Origin: Triglochin maritima
Taxonomy: Eukaryota; Streptophyta; Magnoliopsida; Alismatales; Juncaginaceae
Assembly (NCBI GenBank): GCA_963682175.1
Contig: OY821791.1
Coordinates: 19,496,542-19,560,541, forward strand
DNA length: 64,000 nt
Direction: 5' to 3'
Below, piece by piece: positions 32,166 through 43,520 of this stretch (its first letter is position 1; each line of letters begins with the position of its first letter). The translations under genes and the position numbers were made by a program. The notes under the pieces were generated by a model. It searched no databases and was not told where the DNA came from. It was given only the letters and a program-made list of their open reading frames with translations.

Positions 32166-32590
32166 AGTAGTGTGTCTTGTGGTTGAGTTTGAGAGAGCCC
32201 TGGTGCTGGGCGTGTTGAGATGCTTTTCTTGGGTTGTAGAATTGCATGCTAGGATGCTTTTATTTCGTACATTTAGAGTTTGGCATACGGGGTTTCCTTC
32301 TGGAAACTCAGGCATTGTTGCATGTTTACTTTCAGGCCGTGATCGGCGTTAGGGGGTGGTGACCGAGGAGAGGAGCACCGCTACCGGATCCAGCTTTCTC
32401 TCAGGTTAGGTCGTGTGATTACTGTTTCCTTTGTATATGCTTTTGATGTAATCACAACTTTTGTATACTCTGATGTTCATATATATATTATATATGTTGG
32501 TGCACCTGTGTTCCTTTATTGCGTAATATCCTCTGTTGATTGAGTGTTATAAATTTTAAAATTTTCCGCTGCTTTGAGGATGTTACAACT

Positions 32591-32605
32591 TGGTATCAGA
32601 GCGGT
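32591..32605 (+). other. Primer binding site (tRNA-iMet) of element D
   Basis: TGGTATCAGAGCGGT lies 3 bp after the LTR end, complementary to the 3' end of plant initiator tRNA-Met. Confidence 0.93.
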
Positions 32606-32706
32606 CGGTTCCAGTGTCCTTATCCAAAGAAACCACCCTTAGAGTTTTAGAGTCTGCATTAGTTCACGCATTCATGGTTTTGATGTGTGCTGTTCCTTGT
32701 GTGTAG

Positions 32707-33792
32707 ATGCCTCCGAGACGCGTGAGACCTCCCCCACGGGACCGTGACACCAGTGGGGATACTGGGAGTACGGACTGGGCTGAGGAGCGGCGGATGCTCT
32801 ATGACACGGTGGGTCGACTGAGAGCGATGTTGGATCGCCAGTCAGGCAGAGGAGAGCCAGCGGCGGCAGGAGCGATGCTCGACTGCTTTATGAGACAGCA
32901 CCCGCCTACCTTTGATGGTAGAGGAGAGTCTGAGGCTGCGGAGGACTGGGTCCTGAAGATTCAGGAGATCCTTCGGGCGATTGAGTGCCCGCCTGAGAGG
33001 CAGACAAGATTGGCAGCATATGTGTTGGGCGGAGACGCGTCCAACTGGTGGAGGATTACGTCTGCAGTGGTGTTTGAGGGCAGGACTGAGATCAGTTGGG
33101 AGGAATTCCTGCGGGAGTTCAACGAGCAGTATTTCCCAGAGCATGTCAGAGATGGGAGGCGAGAGGAGTTTATGACTCTCGAGCAGGGAGATGCGACCCT
33201 GGCTGAGTATACCCGGAGGTTCAACGCGCTGGAGCGTTACTGTCCGGAGATCTGTGTGATGCCACTGCAGAGGGCGAGGAAGTTTATACGGGGGCTGAGG
33301 AAGCACCTCCGTACTCAGGTGACCTACAGTATGCCGCAGACGCTAGCAGATGCGGTGAGATTCGCGATGCTCATTGATCAGGATTACCAGCAGAATTATG
33401 TTGAGGCCAGGAGAGCACCGGGGAAGGTCAGTGGACGTCTGGGTGCTCCGCTAGCAGGGAACCCGGGCAAGAGGCCCCGGATCAGAGGAGGTGGATCACG
33501 CCAGCCTGAGGCGTGCAGAGGTTGTGGCAGAGTTCACTCTGGTGAGTGTTGGGGTCGTGGGGTTTGTCACGGGTGTGGCAAGCCAGGCCACTTTGTGCGA
33601 GATTGTCCGAGTGGGCCAGGAGGGTCCAGCAGGCAGTCAGGGCAGCCAGCAGGAGGCAGAGGTGGAGGTCGTCGACCTTTTGCGTCGTCGCAGCAGCAGG
33701 GTCAGAGGACTGGACGGGTCTTTACCATCCAGGCGGATGAGGCTAGAGATGCCAGCACGGTGGTGGAAGGTACGCTTTTGTTGTTGGGTTGA
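32707..33792 (+). pseudogene. Gag of element D with start of pol linker
   Basis: Chromovirus Gag starting MPPRRVRPP. After a variable N-terminus, the retrotransposon Gag domain spans about residues 65-215 (RQHPPTFDGRGESEAAEDW, later [16 protein letters not shown], then LEQGDATLAEYTRRFNALER). A zinc knuckle CHGCGKPGHFVRDC (CX2CX4HX4C, intact) follows near residue 285, then a Gly/Arg/Gln-rich linker and the QRTGRVFTIQ motif at the start of protease. The frame runs into a TGA at 33790-33792 because of a frameshift just before the protease active site. Gag itself looks intact, but the normal gag-pol fusion is lost. Confidence 0.85.
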
Positions 33793-36700
33793 GTGCGAGA
33801 GTGCTGTTTGATTGTGGGGCCACACACTCGTTTATCTCGGAGCGATTTGCGAGCGTGTTGGGCCGTACCCCTGCGATGTTGACTGCCACGTTGGAGGTCA
33901 GCACACCCTTGGGTTTGGTGGGCATTGTGGGGAGCTTCCTCCCCAGCGCCACGATTGTTTCGGGAGATCAAGAGTTTCCGGCGACCTGATCTTGTTGCCA
34001 ATGGAGGACTACGACGTCATACTGGGGATGGATTGGCTGTCCCAGTATGATGTGCGAGTTTTGTGCCGGGAGAAGAAGATTATGATCCCGAGGAAGGGTC
34101 TACCTGATGTGCTGATCAGGGGGACGAAAGATAGAGGAGGCAGAGTGGTCGTATGAGCAGTGAGGGCACAGAAGTTGTTGCAGCAGGGTTGCAGAGCGTT
34201 CGTGGCCACTTTGGTAGTTCCAGATCCAGAGGCGAGGAGATTAGAGGACATTGAGATTGTTCGGGAGTTCCCAGATGTATTTGCAGATGATGTCACTAGG
34301 TTGCCGCCTCACAGAGAGATTGAGTTTGGGATCGATTTGGTAGTTGGGACTACGCCGCAGTCGAAGGCGCCGTATCGGATGGCACCTGCTGAGCTGGCAG
34401 AGTTGAAGAAGCAGTTGCAGGACCTGATGGATTCAGGATTTATCCGCCCCAGTGTCTCACTTTGGGGAGCGCCAGTACTCTTCGTGAAGAAGAAGGACGG
34501 ATCACTGCGGATGTGTATTGATTACAGGATGCTGAACAAGGTTACCGTGAGAAATCGGTATCCCTTGCCCAGGATCGAGGACATGTTTGACCAGTTGCAG
34601 TCAGTGCAGGTGTTCTCGAAGATTGATCTGCGATCCGGATATCATCAGCTGAGGATCAGAGAGGCAGATGTGCAGAAGACAACATTCAGGACGAGGTACG
34701 GGCATTACGAGTTTCTGGTGATGCCGTTTGGGTTGACGAACGTGCCTGCAGCATTTATGGATTTGATGAGCAGGACGTTCAGTCAGTACCTCGACCGGTT
34801 TGTGATCGTCTTCGTGGACGATATTTTGGTTTACTCGCCAGATGTGGAGCAACATCGAGAGCACTTGAGAGTTGTACTTGGCATTTTGCGGGATCATCAG
34901 TTGTATGCCAAGCTATCGAAGTGCGAGTTCTGGCTGAGCAGTGTCACCTTCTTGGGACACATCGTGTCTGGTGATGGGATTTCCATAGATCCAGCGAAGG
35001 TTGAGGCTGTTACACAGTGGAGAGCTCCGACGAGTGTAGCAGAGGTCAGGAGTTTTGTGGGTCTGGCGGGTTATCATCGCCGCTTTATTCAGGATTTCTC
35101 GAAGGTTGTTTCGCCGTTGACGGCTCTGACGCGGAAGGGCGTCGAGTTCGTGTGGTCCCAGAAGTGCGAGGACAGTTTTCAGGAACTGAAGAGTCGGCTG
35201 ACGACTGCTCCAGTTCTGACACTTCCCAGTGGCAGTAGTGGTTTTGTGATTTACAGTGACGCGTCAGGCGTTGGACTGGGATGTGTACTTATGCAGCACG
35301 GGCAGGTGGTTGCATACGCTTCGAGGCAGTTGAAGGTGCACGAGAGGAACTACCCCACTCATGATTTGGAGTTGGCGGCAGTGGTGCACGCTTTGAAGAC
35401 CTGGAGGCATTACTTGTATGGCGAGCGATTCGAGGTGTTCACAGATCATCAGAGCCTGAAGTATCTGTTTTCGCAGAAGGAGCTGAATATGAGGCAGAGC
35501 AGATGACTCGAGTTGATTAAGGATTATGATTTCACCATCTCGTACCATCCGGGGAAGGTGAATTCAGTAGTTGATGCTTTGAGCAGGAAGGTGGAGGTTA
35601 CCGCAGCAGGTCTTTGTATCGAGGAGTGGAAGCTGCTTGAGGCGTTGACCGAGTGGAGACCGTTCACCGATGAGTCGCGAGGTGCAGTGATCGCAGGGCT
35701 GAGAGTGGAGCCTCAGTTGGTCTCTAGTATTGTTCAGGCTCAGAGTACTGATGATGAGTTAGCTGGGTTGCTGCAGTTAGCTGGCAGAGATGGGTCAGAC
35801 TTCAGTATTGGAGTTGATGGTGGGCTGAGGTTCAGAGGCCGTGTCTGGGTGCCGAAGGGGGGAGATCTGAGGCAGGACATTCTGGAGGAGGCGCATAGAT
35901 CCCGTTATTCGATCCACCCGGGCAGCACGAAGATGTTTAGAGATCTTCAGAGGAATTTCTGGTGAAAGAGGATGAAGACGGAGATCGCAGAGTTTGTTGG
36001 CAGATGTCTGATTTGTCAGCAGGTGAAGATTGAGCACCAGAGACCTACAGGGCCGATGCAGAGGATCGAGTTTCCAGAGTGGGAGTGGGAGCACGTGACG
36101 ATGGATTTTGTCACCGGGCTGCCGAAGACGAGAGGATTCCATGACGCGATTTGGGTTATAGTCGATCGACTGACCAAGTCGGCGCATTTCTTAGCTATCC
36201 GGACCACTCTACCTCTGGAGGGTCTAGCTAAGTTGTATATTGAGGAGATTGTCAGGCTTCATGGAGTGCCTGTGAGTATTATTTCAGATCGAGATCCGAG
36301 GTTCACTTCCAGATTCTGGGGGAGTTTGCAGCAGGCCTTGGGGACGCGGTTGAAGTTTAGTACGGCATTCCATCCGCAGACAGACGGTCAGTCTGAGAGG
36401 ACCATCCAGACGGTAGAGGATATGTTGCGAGCGTGTACTCTGGATTGGGCAGGTCATTGGGATGAGCATCTGCCATTGATCGAGTTCGCCTACAACAACA
36501 GCTACCATTCGAGCATTGGGATGGCACCGTACGAGGCCTTGTACGGGACACCGTGTAGATCACCGGTATGCTTGAGTGATGTAGGCGAGAGACATCTAGT
36601 TGGTCCTGAGATTGTGCAGATGTATGCTGAGAAGGTTGATGTGATCAGGCAGAGACTAGCGACTGCGCAAAGCAGGCAGAAGAGCTACGCGGATAGGCGT

Positions 36701-37153
36701 ACGCGAGAGCTGAGATTTGAGGCAGGTGACCATGTCTTCTTGAGGATTTCACCATCTCGAGGAGTGATGAGGTTCGGGAAGAAGGGGAAGCTCAGTCTGA
36801 GGTATGTCGGGCCATTTGAGATTCTCGAGCGGATTGGAGAGGTTGCCTACAGGGTTGCGCTGCCGCCGCAGTTTTCGGGTCTTCACAACGTCTTCCATGT
36901 TTCGATGTTGAGGAAGTACGTAGCGGATCCTTCTCATGTGATTCAGTTGGAGGTTCCAAAGATCCGTCAGGATTTGTCTCTTGAGGAGAGACCGGTGGAG
37001 ATTGTGGATCGGATGGAGCATCAGTTGAGGAGGAGGACCATTCCGATGGTGAAGGTCAGGTGGCAGCACCACAGTGAGCGAGATGCCACTTGGGAGATCG
37101 AGGAGGAGGTCCGAAAGGAGTTCCCGGAGTTGTTTGGTGAGCTTCAGTTTTAA
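33789..37153 (+). pseudogene. Pol of element D: protease, RT, RNase H, integrase, chromodomain
   Basis: Continues from gag after a frameshift near 33785. The protease has [13 protein letters not shown] (catalytic Asp present), then a second frameshift near 33983. From there one frame covers the rest of protease ([20 protein letters not shown]), reverse transcriptase ([22 protein letters not shown]), RNase H ([10 protein letters not shown]), the integrase zinc finger ([10 protein letters not shown]...CLICQQ), the integrase core ([33 protein letters not shown]) and a chromodomain near the end ([16 protein letters not shown]). In-frame stops lie at 34154-34156, 35504-35506 and 35963-35965; the last two replace Trp codons. 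The integrase-chromodomain part from 35972 is open. Confidence 0.93.
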
Positions 37154-37171
37154 TTTCGAGGACGAAATTCT

Positions 37172-37186
37172 TTTAGGAGGGTGGAT
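37172..37186 (+). promoter_or_regulatory. Polypurine tract of element D
   Basis: TTTAGGAGGGTGGAT immediately precedes the 3' LTR. Confidence 0.88.
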
Positions 37187-37402
37187 TGTAGGATTCTAGT
37201 CTAATCCTAATCCTATTTGTGCTTTGTGGTTGATTAGGTGGCGATTAGAGATGGACGGTTGGGATTGAGAGGAGATGGAATGGATGGCTTGGATTGAAGA
37301 TGGATGGATGGAGGGTTGAGATGGAGAGGGGATGAGATGAGTGGTGGAGATGGATTGGATTGGATGGTGTGGATTGAGGGGAGGAGATATTTGGGGGGAA
37401 AG

Positions 37403-37433
<31 letters not shown>

Positions 37434-39500
37434 GTTGCTCTCTCTCTCTCTTTCTCTCACTCGCGATTCTCTCCCTCATCTGCTGTGGTGAGCTCCGGCG
37501 AGAGGTTTGTGCTCCGGCGAGTTGGTGATCCCCGGCGAAGGTGGTGGTTGGAGGTGAGTTATTGGTTTTACTCGCTCCTTTGTGTTGGTTCTCTCTCCCT
37601 CTACCTAACCCGTGTTTTCTGGGGTCGTGGTTGGGTTGTTGAGCTTGGAAGAGGTGGTGTGTGGCTTTGGATCGTCGAGGAGGCGGTTGATCGTCGTTTG
37701 GACGCGAGGTTCTTCGACGGATCGTGATTTGGGGAGGCGCGCTCGTGGAGGCGTCGTCGTGGTTCTTCTAAGGTCTCTTCAGACCTTCCGGTATGTCAAA
37801 CTCACTCACTTAATCACCGTGAGTATTTGGAAGTCGACGGTAGGCCGTTCGGCTCGTCGCGAGTAAATGTGCAGCAGATTTCACTGCCTGATCGGTCGAC
37901 CGGTTTGTGCAAACGGTCGACAGTTCGAGAAGAGAATTCGGGTTCTGCCTCAAATCGGTCGAACGATGCCTGTGGGGCGGTCGACCGATTGTGCATTGGA
38001 GGCAAGCCTGGTGAGTTTCGGTCGACCGGGTCCCCTTTGCCGGTCGACCGTGTGCACTGTCTTAAGTCGGTTGGGGGCGTAGACTATATAAACGGTAGAC
38101 CGCTCTTTGATCTCGTCCGACCGTGACTTAAGTGAGAATAGTGGTCGGTTCGACCAAATGAGGGTTCGGTCGACCGGACTTGTGCGCTGAGCGTGGGGAA
38201 CGCTCTGGAGGAATTCGGTCGACCGAGATGTGCTCAGCGTTCGACCGAATTCATGGCGCGAGTGAGGGATTATTCCCTGGACGAATTCGGTCGACCGAGA
38301 TGCGCTCGGCGTTCGACCGAATTCGTTGTGGTGTTGAGGGATTTTTCCCTGGTGACTTTCGGTCGACCGGGACCCCTTTGTCGGTTGACCGATTAGTCAT
38401 TTTGTTCGTTGAACCGGGAGTTGACCATCTAAACGGTCAACCGTCCCTTGTTTTGGGTTCGACCGAACGAGTGTGGTGTTGGGAATCGGTCGACCGATGG
38501 AGTGCCGGTCGAAGTGGATTGCCCTGTATTTGCTTGATTCTGTCGACCGGGACTTTTGGTTCGGTCGACCGTTTGTGTCTTGTTTTTGCACTATGGAGGT
38601 GCTGTTGTCGTGGTTGCCCGTGTGGGGCGAGTCGTGGTGCCGATGTTCTTCCAGCAAGTGTGCTAGGTGCACGAGGGTTGCAGTGGTTGGTTGAAAATAG
38701 ACATGGAGCCTCGTAACCGTGTGAGAGTTGCGGTTGGTTGAAAGTAGACCTGGAGCCCAGCTAGTCTGTACGGAGTTGGTTGAAAATAGACCTGGAGCTC
38801 CGTTGTGCGTTCGGGTTGGTTGAAAAAGACCTGGAGCCTGAGCAGGGACCGCGTGTAGGGGTTGGCTGAAAATAGACCTGGAGCCCTTAGACGTTTGGGT
38901 TGGTTGAAAATAGATCTGGAGCCCTTGGTCGTGTCGTGGTAGCTGTGGTTGGTTGAAAAAGACCTGGAGCCCAGCTTGACGACGAGTGTGTCGCGGCGGT
39001 TAGTTGAGATTAGACGTGGAGCCCCGTGACTGTGGTGGGTGCGGCGGTTGGTTGAGATTAGACCTGGAGCCCCGTACCAGTAGTGTGTCCTGCGGTTGAG
39101 TTTGAGAGATCCCTGGTGCTGGGCGTGTTGAGATGTTTTTCTTGGGTTGTAGAATTGCATGCTAGGATGCTTTTATTTCGTACATTTAGAGTTTGGCATA
39201 CGGGGTTTCCTTCTGGAAACTCAGGCATTGTTGCATGTTTACTTTCAGGCCGTGATCGGCGTTAGGAAGTGGTGACCGAGGAGAGGAGCACCGCTACCGG
39301 ATCCAGCTTTCTCTCAGTTGAGGACGTGTGATTACTGTTTCCTTTGTATATGCTTTTGATGTAATCACAACTTTTGTATACTCTGATGTTCATATATATA
39401 TTATATATGTTGGTGCACCTGTGTTCCTTTATTGCGTAATATCCTCTGTTGATTGAGTGTTATAAATTTTAAAATTTTCCGCTGCTTTGAGGATGTTACA
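37187..39500 (+). repeat. 3' LTR of element D (2314 bp)
   Basis: Same ends and total length as the 5' LTR. The CT run, the palindrome array (about 37893-38575) and the minisatellite (about 38683-39078) are all present. Confidence 0.95.
38683..39078. repeat. Minisatellite in D 3' LTR
   Basis: The same nine-unit array as 31768-32165, with independent base changes in several units. Confidence 0.8.
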
Positions 39501-39505
39501 AAAAG

Positions 39506-42500
39506 AACCTGAGTGGTGAGGCCACAATTTGTGACCAAATCAATCATATAGGTTCGAATCGATCTTCACCCAATTGGTCAGCCTTAGGTGGACTTTTAGC
39601 CGAACCAAGACCTCAATCCAAACCCTCACTACAAGAACCACCATCACTAGAGTTGAAGCCTCTCCCTACTACACTGAAGTATGCATTTTTAGGACCCTCA
39701 TCCACCCTCCCTGTTATCATAGCATCGGATTTGACCCCCAATCAAGAGAAGGAATTGTTGAGAGTCCTCAGTAGGAATAAAGAAGCTATTGGATGGACCA
39801 TGGCCGATATCAAGGGGATTACCCCATCTATAGTCCAACATAGGATCCATTTGGAAGATAATACTCAACCCCGTAGGGATCCGCAAAGGCGGCTTAACCC
39901 GGTCCTAACTGAGGCGGTCAAAAAGGAAATACTTAAGTGGTTGGACAATGGAATTATATACCCTATATCCGATAGTGCTTGGGTTAGTCCTGTTCAGGTT
40001 GTCCCTAAGAAATCTGGAGTTACTGTAGTTGAGAATGAGCTTAATGAGTTAGTCCCGACCCGTATCCAAACCGGTTGGAGGATTTGCATTGACTATAGGA
40101 AACTGAATTCTGCAACCCGTAAGGACCACTTCCCTCTTCCTTTCATAGGTCAAATGTTAGAACGGTTGGCCGGATATGAGTATTATTGTTTTCTAGATGG
40201 ATATTCCGGCTATAACCAAATTCCTATCGCTCCTGAGGATCAGGAGAAAACTACCTTCACATGCCCATTCGGTACGTTTGCTTTCCGTCGCATGCCCTTT
40301 GGCTTGTGCAATGCTCCTGCCACATTTCAAAGATGTATGGTTAGCATCTTCTCTGATATGGTGGATAATTTCATGGAATTTTTCATGGATGATTTCTCTG
40401 TCTTTGGTCCCACTTTTGCCAATTGTTTGAACCATTTGGAATTAGTACTAGTAAGGTGTAAGGAGAAGAACTTGACCTTAAATTGGGAAAAATGTCATTT
40501 CATGGTTAAGAATGGAATAGTGCTTGGTCACATTGTGTCTAAGGATGGCATTCAAGTGGATAAAGCCAAGGTGGATTTGATTAAGCATCTCCCTCCACCA
40601 ACAAATGTCAAAGAGATTCGTTCATTTTTAGGGCATGCCGGATTCTATCGAAGGTTTATCAAGGACTTTAGTAAGGTGGCTAGACCATTGACTGAATTAT
40701 TAGCGAAGGACTGTAAGTTTGAATTTTCTGATAAATGTTTGGAGTCCTTTAACCACCTTACGAGGGAATTAACGTCGGCACCCATTATTCATTCACCCGA
40801 TTGGACCCAACCCTTTGAGATAATGTGTGATGCATCGGATTACGCCATAGGAGCGGTGTTGGGTATAAAATTGAAAAGAAACCTCACGTGATATATTATG
40901 CTAGTAAAACATTGAATGATGCCCAATTGAACTACACGGTAACTGAGAAAGAATTTCTAGCAGTCATTTTTGCCTTGGAAAAATTTCGACAATATTTGAT
41001 AGGCACACATGTGATTATTTACACGGATCATGAGACCATAAGACATTTAGTGAACAAAAAGGATGCCAAGCCGCGTTTATTGTGCCGGATCCTACTACTG
41101 CAAGAATTTGATGTCGAAATCTGTGATAAAAAGGGTTGTGAAAATGTAGTCGCCGATCGCTTGTCTAGAATTCCTCTTAGCCCAGTGAATAACACACCAG
41201 TGAATGTGAACTTTCCGGATGAACAAATTATGGCTGTGTCTGGCGAACCATGGTTCGCCGATATAGTCAACTTCTTAGTAACTGGTGTGACCCCGACTGA
41301 ATAGTCTAAGAACGATCAAGCCAAATTTAGGTCCCTAGTGAAGAATTTTTATTGGGATGACCCATATCTTTTCAAATATTGTTCGGATCAAATCATTAGG
41401 AGATGTGTTCCTGAGGAGGAATTTGCAAGTGTTCTATCTTTTTGTCATGACCAAGCATGTGGAGGACATTTTGGAGCTAAGAAAACCGCGGCCAAAGTTT
41501 ACAGTGTGGATTTTATTGGCCCACCCTATTTAAGGATGCATTTGCATTTTGTAATTCTTGCTCTAGATGTCAAATGCTAGGAAAACTCTCTCGTAGAGAC
41601 ATTATGCCTCTGCACCCTATTCTCATAGTTGATATCTTCGATGTTTGGGGCATCGATTTTATGGGCCCGTTTCCAATGTCTTTTGGGAAGGAGTATATCT
41701 TGCTAGCTGTGGACTATGTGTCCAAGTGGGTTGAGGCTATCCCCACAAAATCCAATGACAACAAAGTTGTTGTCAAATTTCTGAAGGAGAATATTTTCTC
41801 CCGATTCGGTACTCCACGTACCATTATCAGTGACCGGGGTACTCATTTTTGTAATCAATCATTTGAAGCTTTGATGAGAAAATATTTCATAACTCATAAG
41901 TTAGCTACTCTGTATCACCCTCAAACAAGTGGACAAGTTGAGGTCTCCAATAGACAAATCAAGCAAATTCTGGAAAAAACGGTTAATGCCTCACGTAAGG
42001 ATTGGTCTGTAAAAATTAATGATGCGTTGTGGGCCTATCGGACCGCTTTCAAGACCAATTTAGGAATGTCCCCTTACCGGTTAGTCTATGGAAAAACGTG
42101 CCACTTACCAGTCGAATTGGAGCATAGAGCCCTTTGGGCTATTAAGCAACTGAATATGGATTTAGAGGCAGCTTGTCATGCTCGAAAATTGGATTTAGTT
42201 GAGCTTGAGGAAATAAGAAATGAGGCTTATGAGAATGCTAAAATTTATAAGGAAAAGACCAAGGTTTTTCATGATAAATCCATTGCTAGGAATTTTTTTT
42301 CTCCTGGACAATTGGTCCTTCTCTATAACTCTCGCCTTCATCTTTTTTTCGGCAAACTCAAGAGTCGTTGGACCGGCCCTTTCATGATCAAAACCGTTTT
42401 CCCTCACGGAGCGGTCGAGATCAGTAATCCGGAGAACGGTGAAAACTTTAAAGTTAACAGGCATCGATTGAAGCCCTACTTAAATCGTCCCTCCAATGTT

Positions 42501-42545
42501 GCAGAGGAAGTCGTGTTTTTACACGCAATTCCTCATTTTGATTAA
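39506..42545 (+). pseudogene. Pol of element E: RT, RNase H, integrase
   Basis: Athila-type polymerase gene resuming after D. The reverse transcriptase frame 39653-40891 has ICIDYRKLNSATRKDHFPLP, the catalytic FMDDFSVFG (Met at residue 245) and LGHIVSKDGIQVD. The RNase H start ([14 protein letters not shown]) is in the same frame, then a frameshift near 40866 moves to 40888-41304 ([26 protein letters not shown]). A TAG at 41302-41304 and a further frameshift between about 41490 and 41560 break the integrase zinc-finger region. The integrase core continues in 41574-42545 ([32 protein letters not shown]) up to a C-terminal [19 protein letters not shown]. No chromodomain is present, as expected for Athila. 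Confidence 0.9.
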
Positions 42546-42644
42546 GTTTTAGTTATTTATCACAAAAAAAAACAAAAAAAAAGGTTGGTACATGACTTAT
42601 TTTTCTAAATCTCCTGTACATCACTTTAACAGCATTCTATCACC

Positions 42645-43520
42645 ATGGTGTTGTCCGAGAAGAACTTCCACCCGTTGCTTGTTAGTGATCAATATGGCAC
42701 CCACTTTTACGACGAAATCATAGCACGGAGTTGGAGCTACTTGGTCCATAATAACAATGATGTTTACTGCCCTAGCTTAGTGGAGGAGTTCTATAACAGT
42801 ATCACTAACATAGACCTGGACAGTGGGTACATTTTACTGAATTGGAGAAACAAAGTCTGGGTGATTGACCTCAACATCATCTCCAACTTGACTGACATAC
42901 CACAAGGGGCCTCCTCTTTGCCATCCGAGGAACTCAGTTTCTATCGGTCACTCATGGGACCAGATTGTGTGCTTAGCCGTGATCGGGGTATCAAGGGCAC
43001 ATCCATGTACCGGAATGTCTTTACAGCATGTAGGTGGGCATGCCAAAATGTCACGAGTAATACCCACAACACTTCTTTTCGCACCGTTGAGATGGGCATC
43101 GTTCACTCCCTGATGACCCGTGATCGCACTTACTGTATGTGCCGACGGCTTCTGACCACCATTGCAGAAGGCCACCAACGCAACTCCCAACCTCTATCAT
43201 GCCTTGTCACCACTATCTGCAAGCACTTCATGGCCTATGAGTTTTTCTGGGTGTACGAAGCCGACATGCTCCCTTGTACGGTGGAACGAGAGACATCCTC
43301 CTACCGTGGCATTATAGCGGACCTGTGGACACCTCCAGAAATGGAGGATGCTATGCAATCAAGTGAGTCGTCTGAAGACTCCGCAACATTCTGGGCTCAG
43401 TCAACCCCAGAAAACTCTGACGAGCATAGGTCCCGAATGTGGGGCAGGATGAAGCGCCTCAATAGCAAACTGAACAAAGCACTCTCCGACCGTGGAGAGT
43501 CGTCATCCCGAAGGCGATAA
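42645..43520 (+). CDS. Extra ORF of Athila-type element E (envelope-like position), 291 aa
   Basis: An intact frame 100 bp after the end of pol, where Athila elements carry their extra (so-called envelope-like) ORF. The sequence has the flavour of the plant-transposon protein domain found in such ORFs: an N-terminal region with a YDEIIARSWSYL segment, NWRNKVWVIDLNIISNLT (about residues 66-83), YRSLMGPDCVLSRDRG, and a Cys/His-containing middle (SCLVTTICKHFMAYEF). The C-terminal 60 residues are Ser/Glu- then Arg-rich. I see no signal peptide, no clear transmembrane helix and no cleavage site, so an envelope role is not supported. The function is unknown. It is the longest undamaged frame besides gag in E, although it may be truncated at the C-terminus compared with relatives. 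Confidence 0.75.
   Translation: MVLSEKNFHPLLVSDQYGTHFYDEIIARSWSYLVHNNNDVYCPSLVEEFYNSITNIDLDSGYILLNWRNKVWVIDLNIISNLTDIPQGASSLPSEELSFYRSLMGPDCVLSRDRGIKGTSMYRNVFTACRWACQNVTSNTHNTSFRTVEMGIVHSLMTRDRTYCMCRRLLTTIAEGHQRNSQPLSCLVTTICKHFMAYEFFWVYEADMLPCTVERETSSYRGIIADLWTPPEMEDAMQSSESSEDSATFWAQSTPENSDEHRSRMWGRMKRLNSKLNKALSDRGESSSRRR

Larger units (their letters stand above)
30274..32587 (+). repeat. 5' LTR of element D (2314 bp)
   Basis: It runs TGTAGGATTCT to ...GAGGATGTTACA. In order it contains a CT microsatellite (about 30494-30550), a GGTCGACC array (about 30981-31665), a nine-copy minisatellite (31768-32165), a small hairpin GTTTCC-TTCT-GGAAAC (about 32291-32306), and an AT-rich end. It shares length and layout with the 3' LTR but differs by scattered substitutions and compensating indels. 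Confidence 0.95.
30274..39500 (+). mobile_element. Element D: Tekay/Del-like chromovirus inside E
   Basis: Bounded by a perfect TSD AAAAG (30269-30273 and 39501-39505). LTRs of 2314 bp each (30274-32587 and 37187-39500), a primer binding site at 32591-32605, gag from 32707, pol to 37153 and a polypurine tract at 37175-37186. All parts are present, but gag-pol has two frameshifts and three in-frame stops. It is the innermost element of the F > B > E > D nest. Confidence 0.95.

Noticed and set aside
42645..43520. Retroviral envelope glycoprotein
   Set aside because: There is no signal peptide, transmembrane helix, cleavage site or glycoprotein-like Cys pattern. Only its position resembles env.
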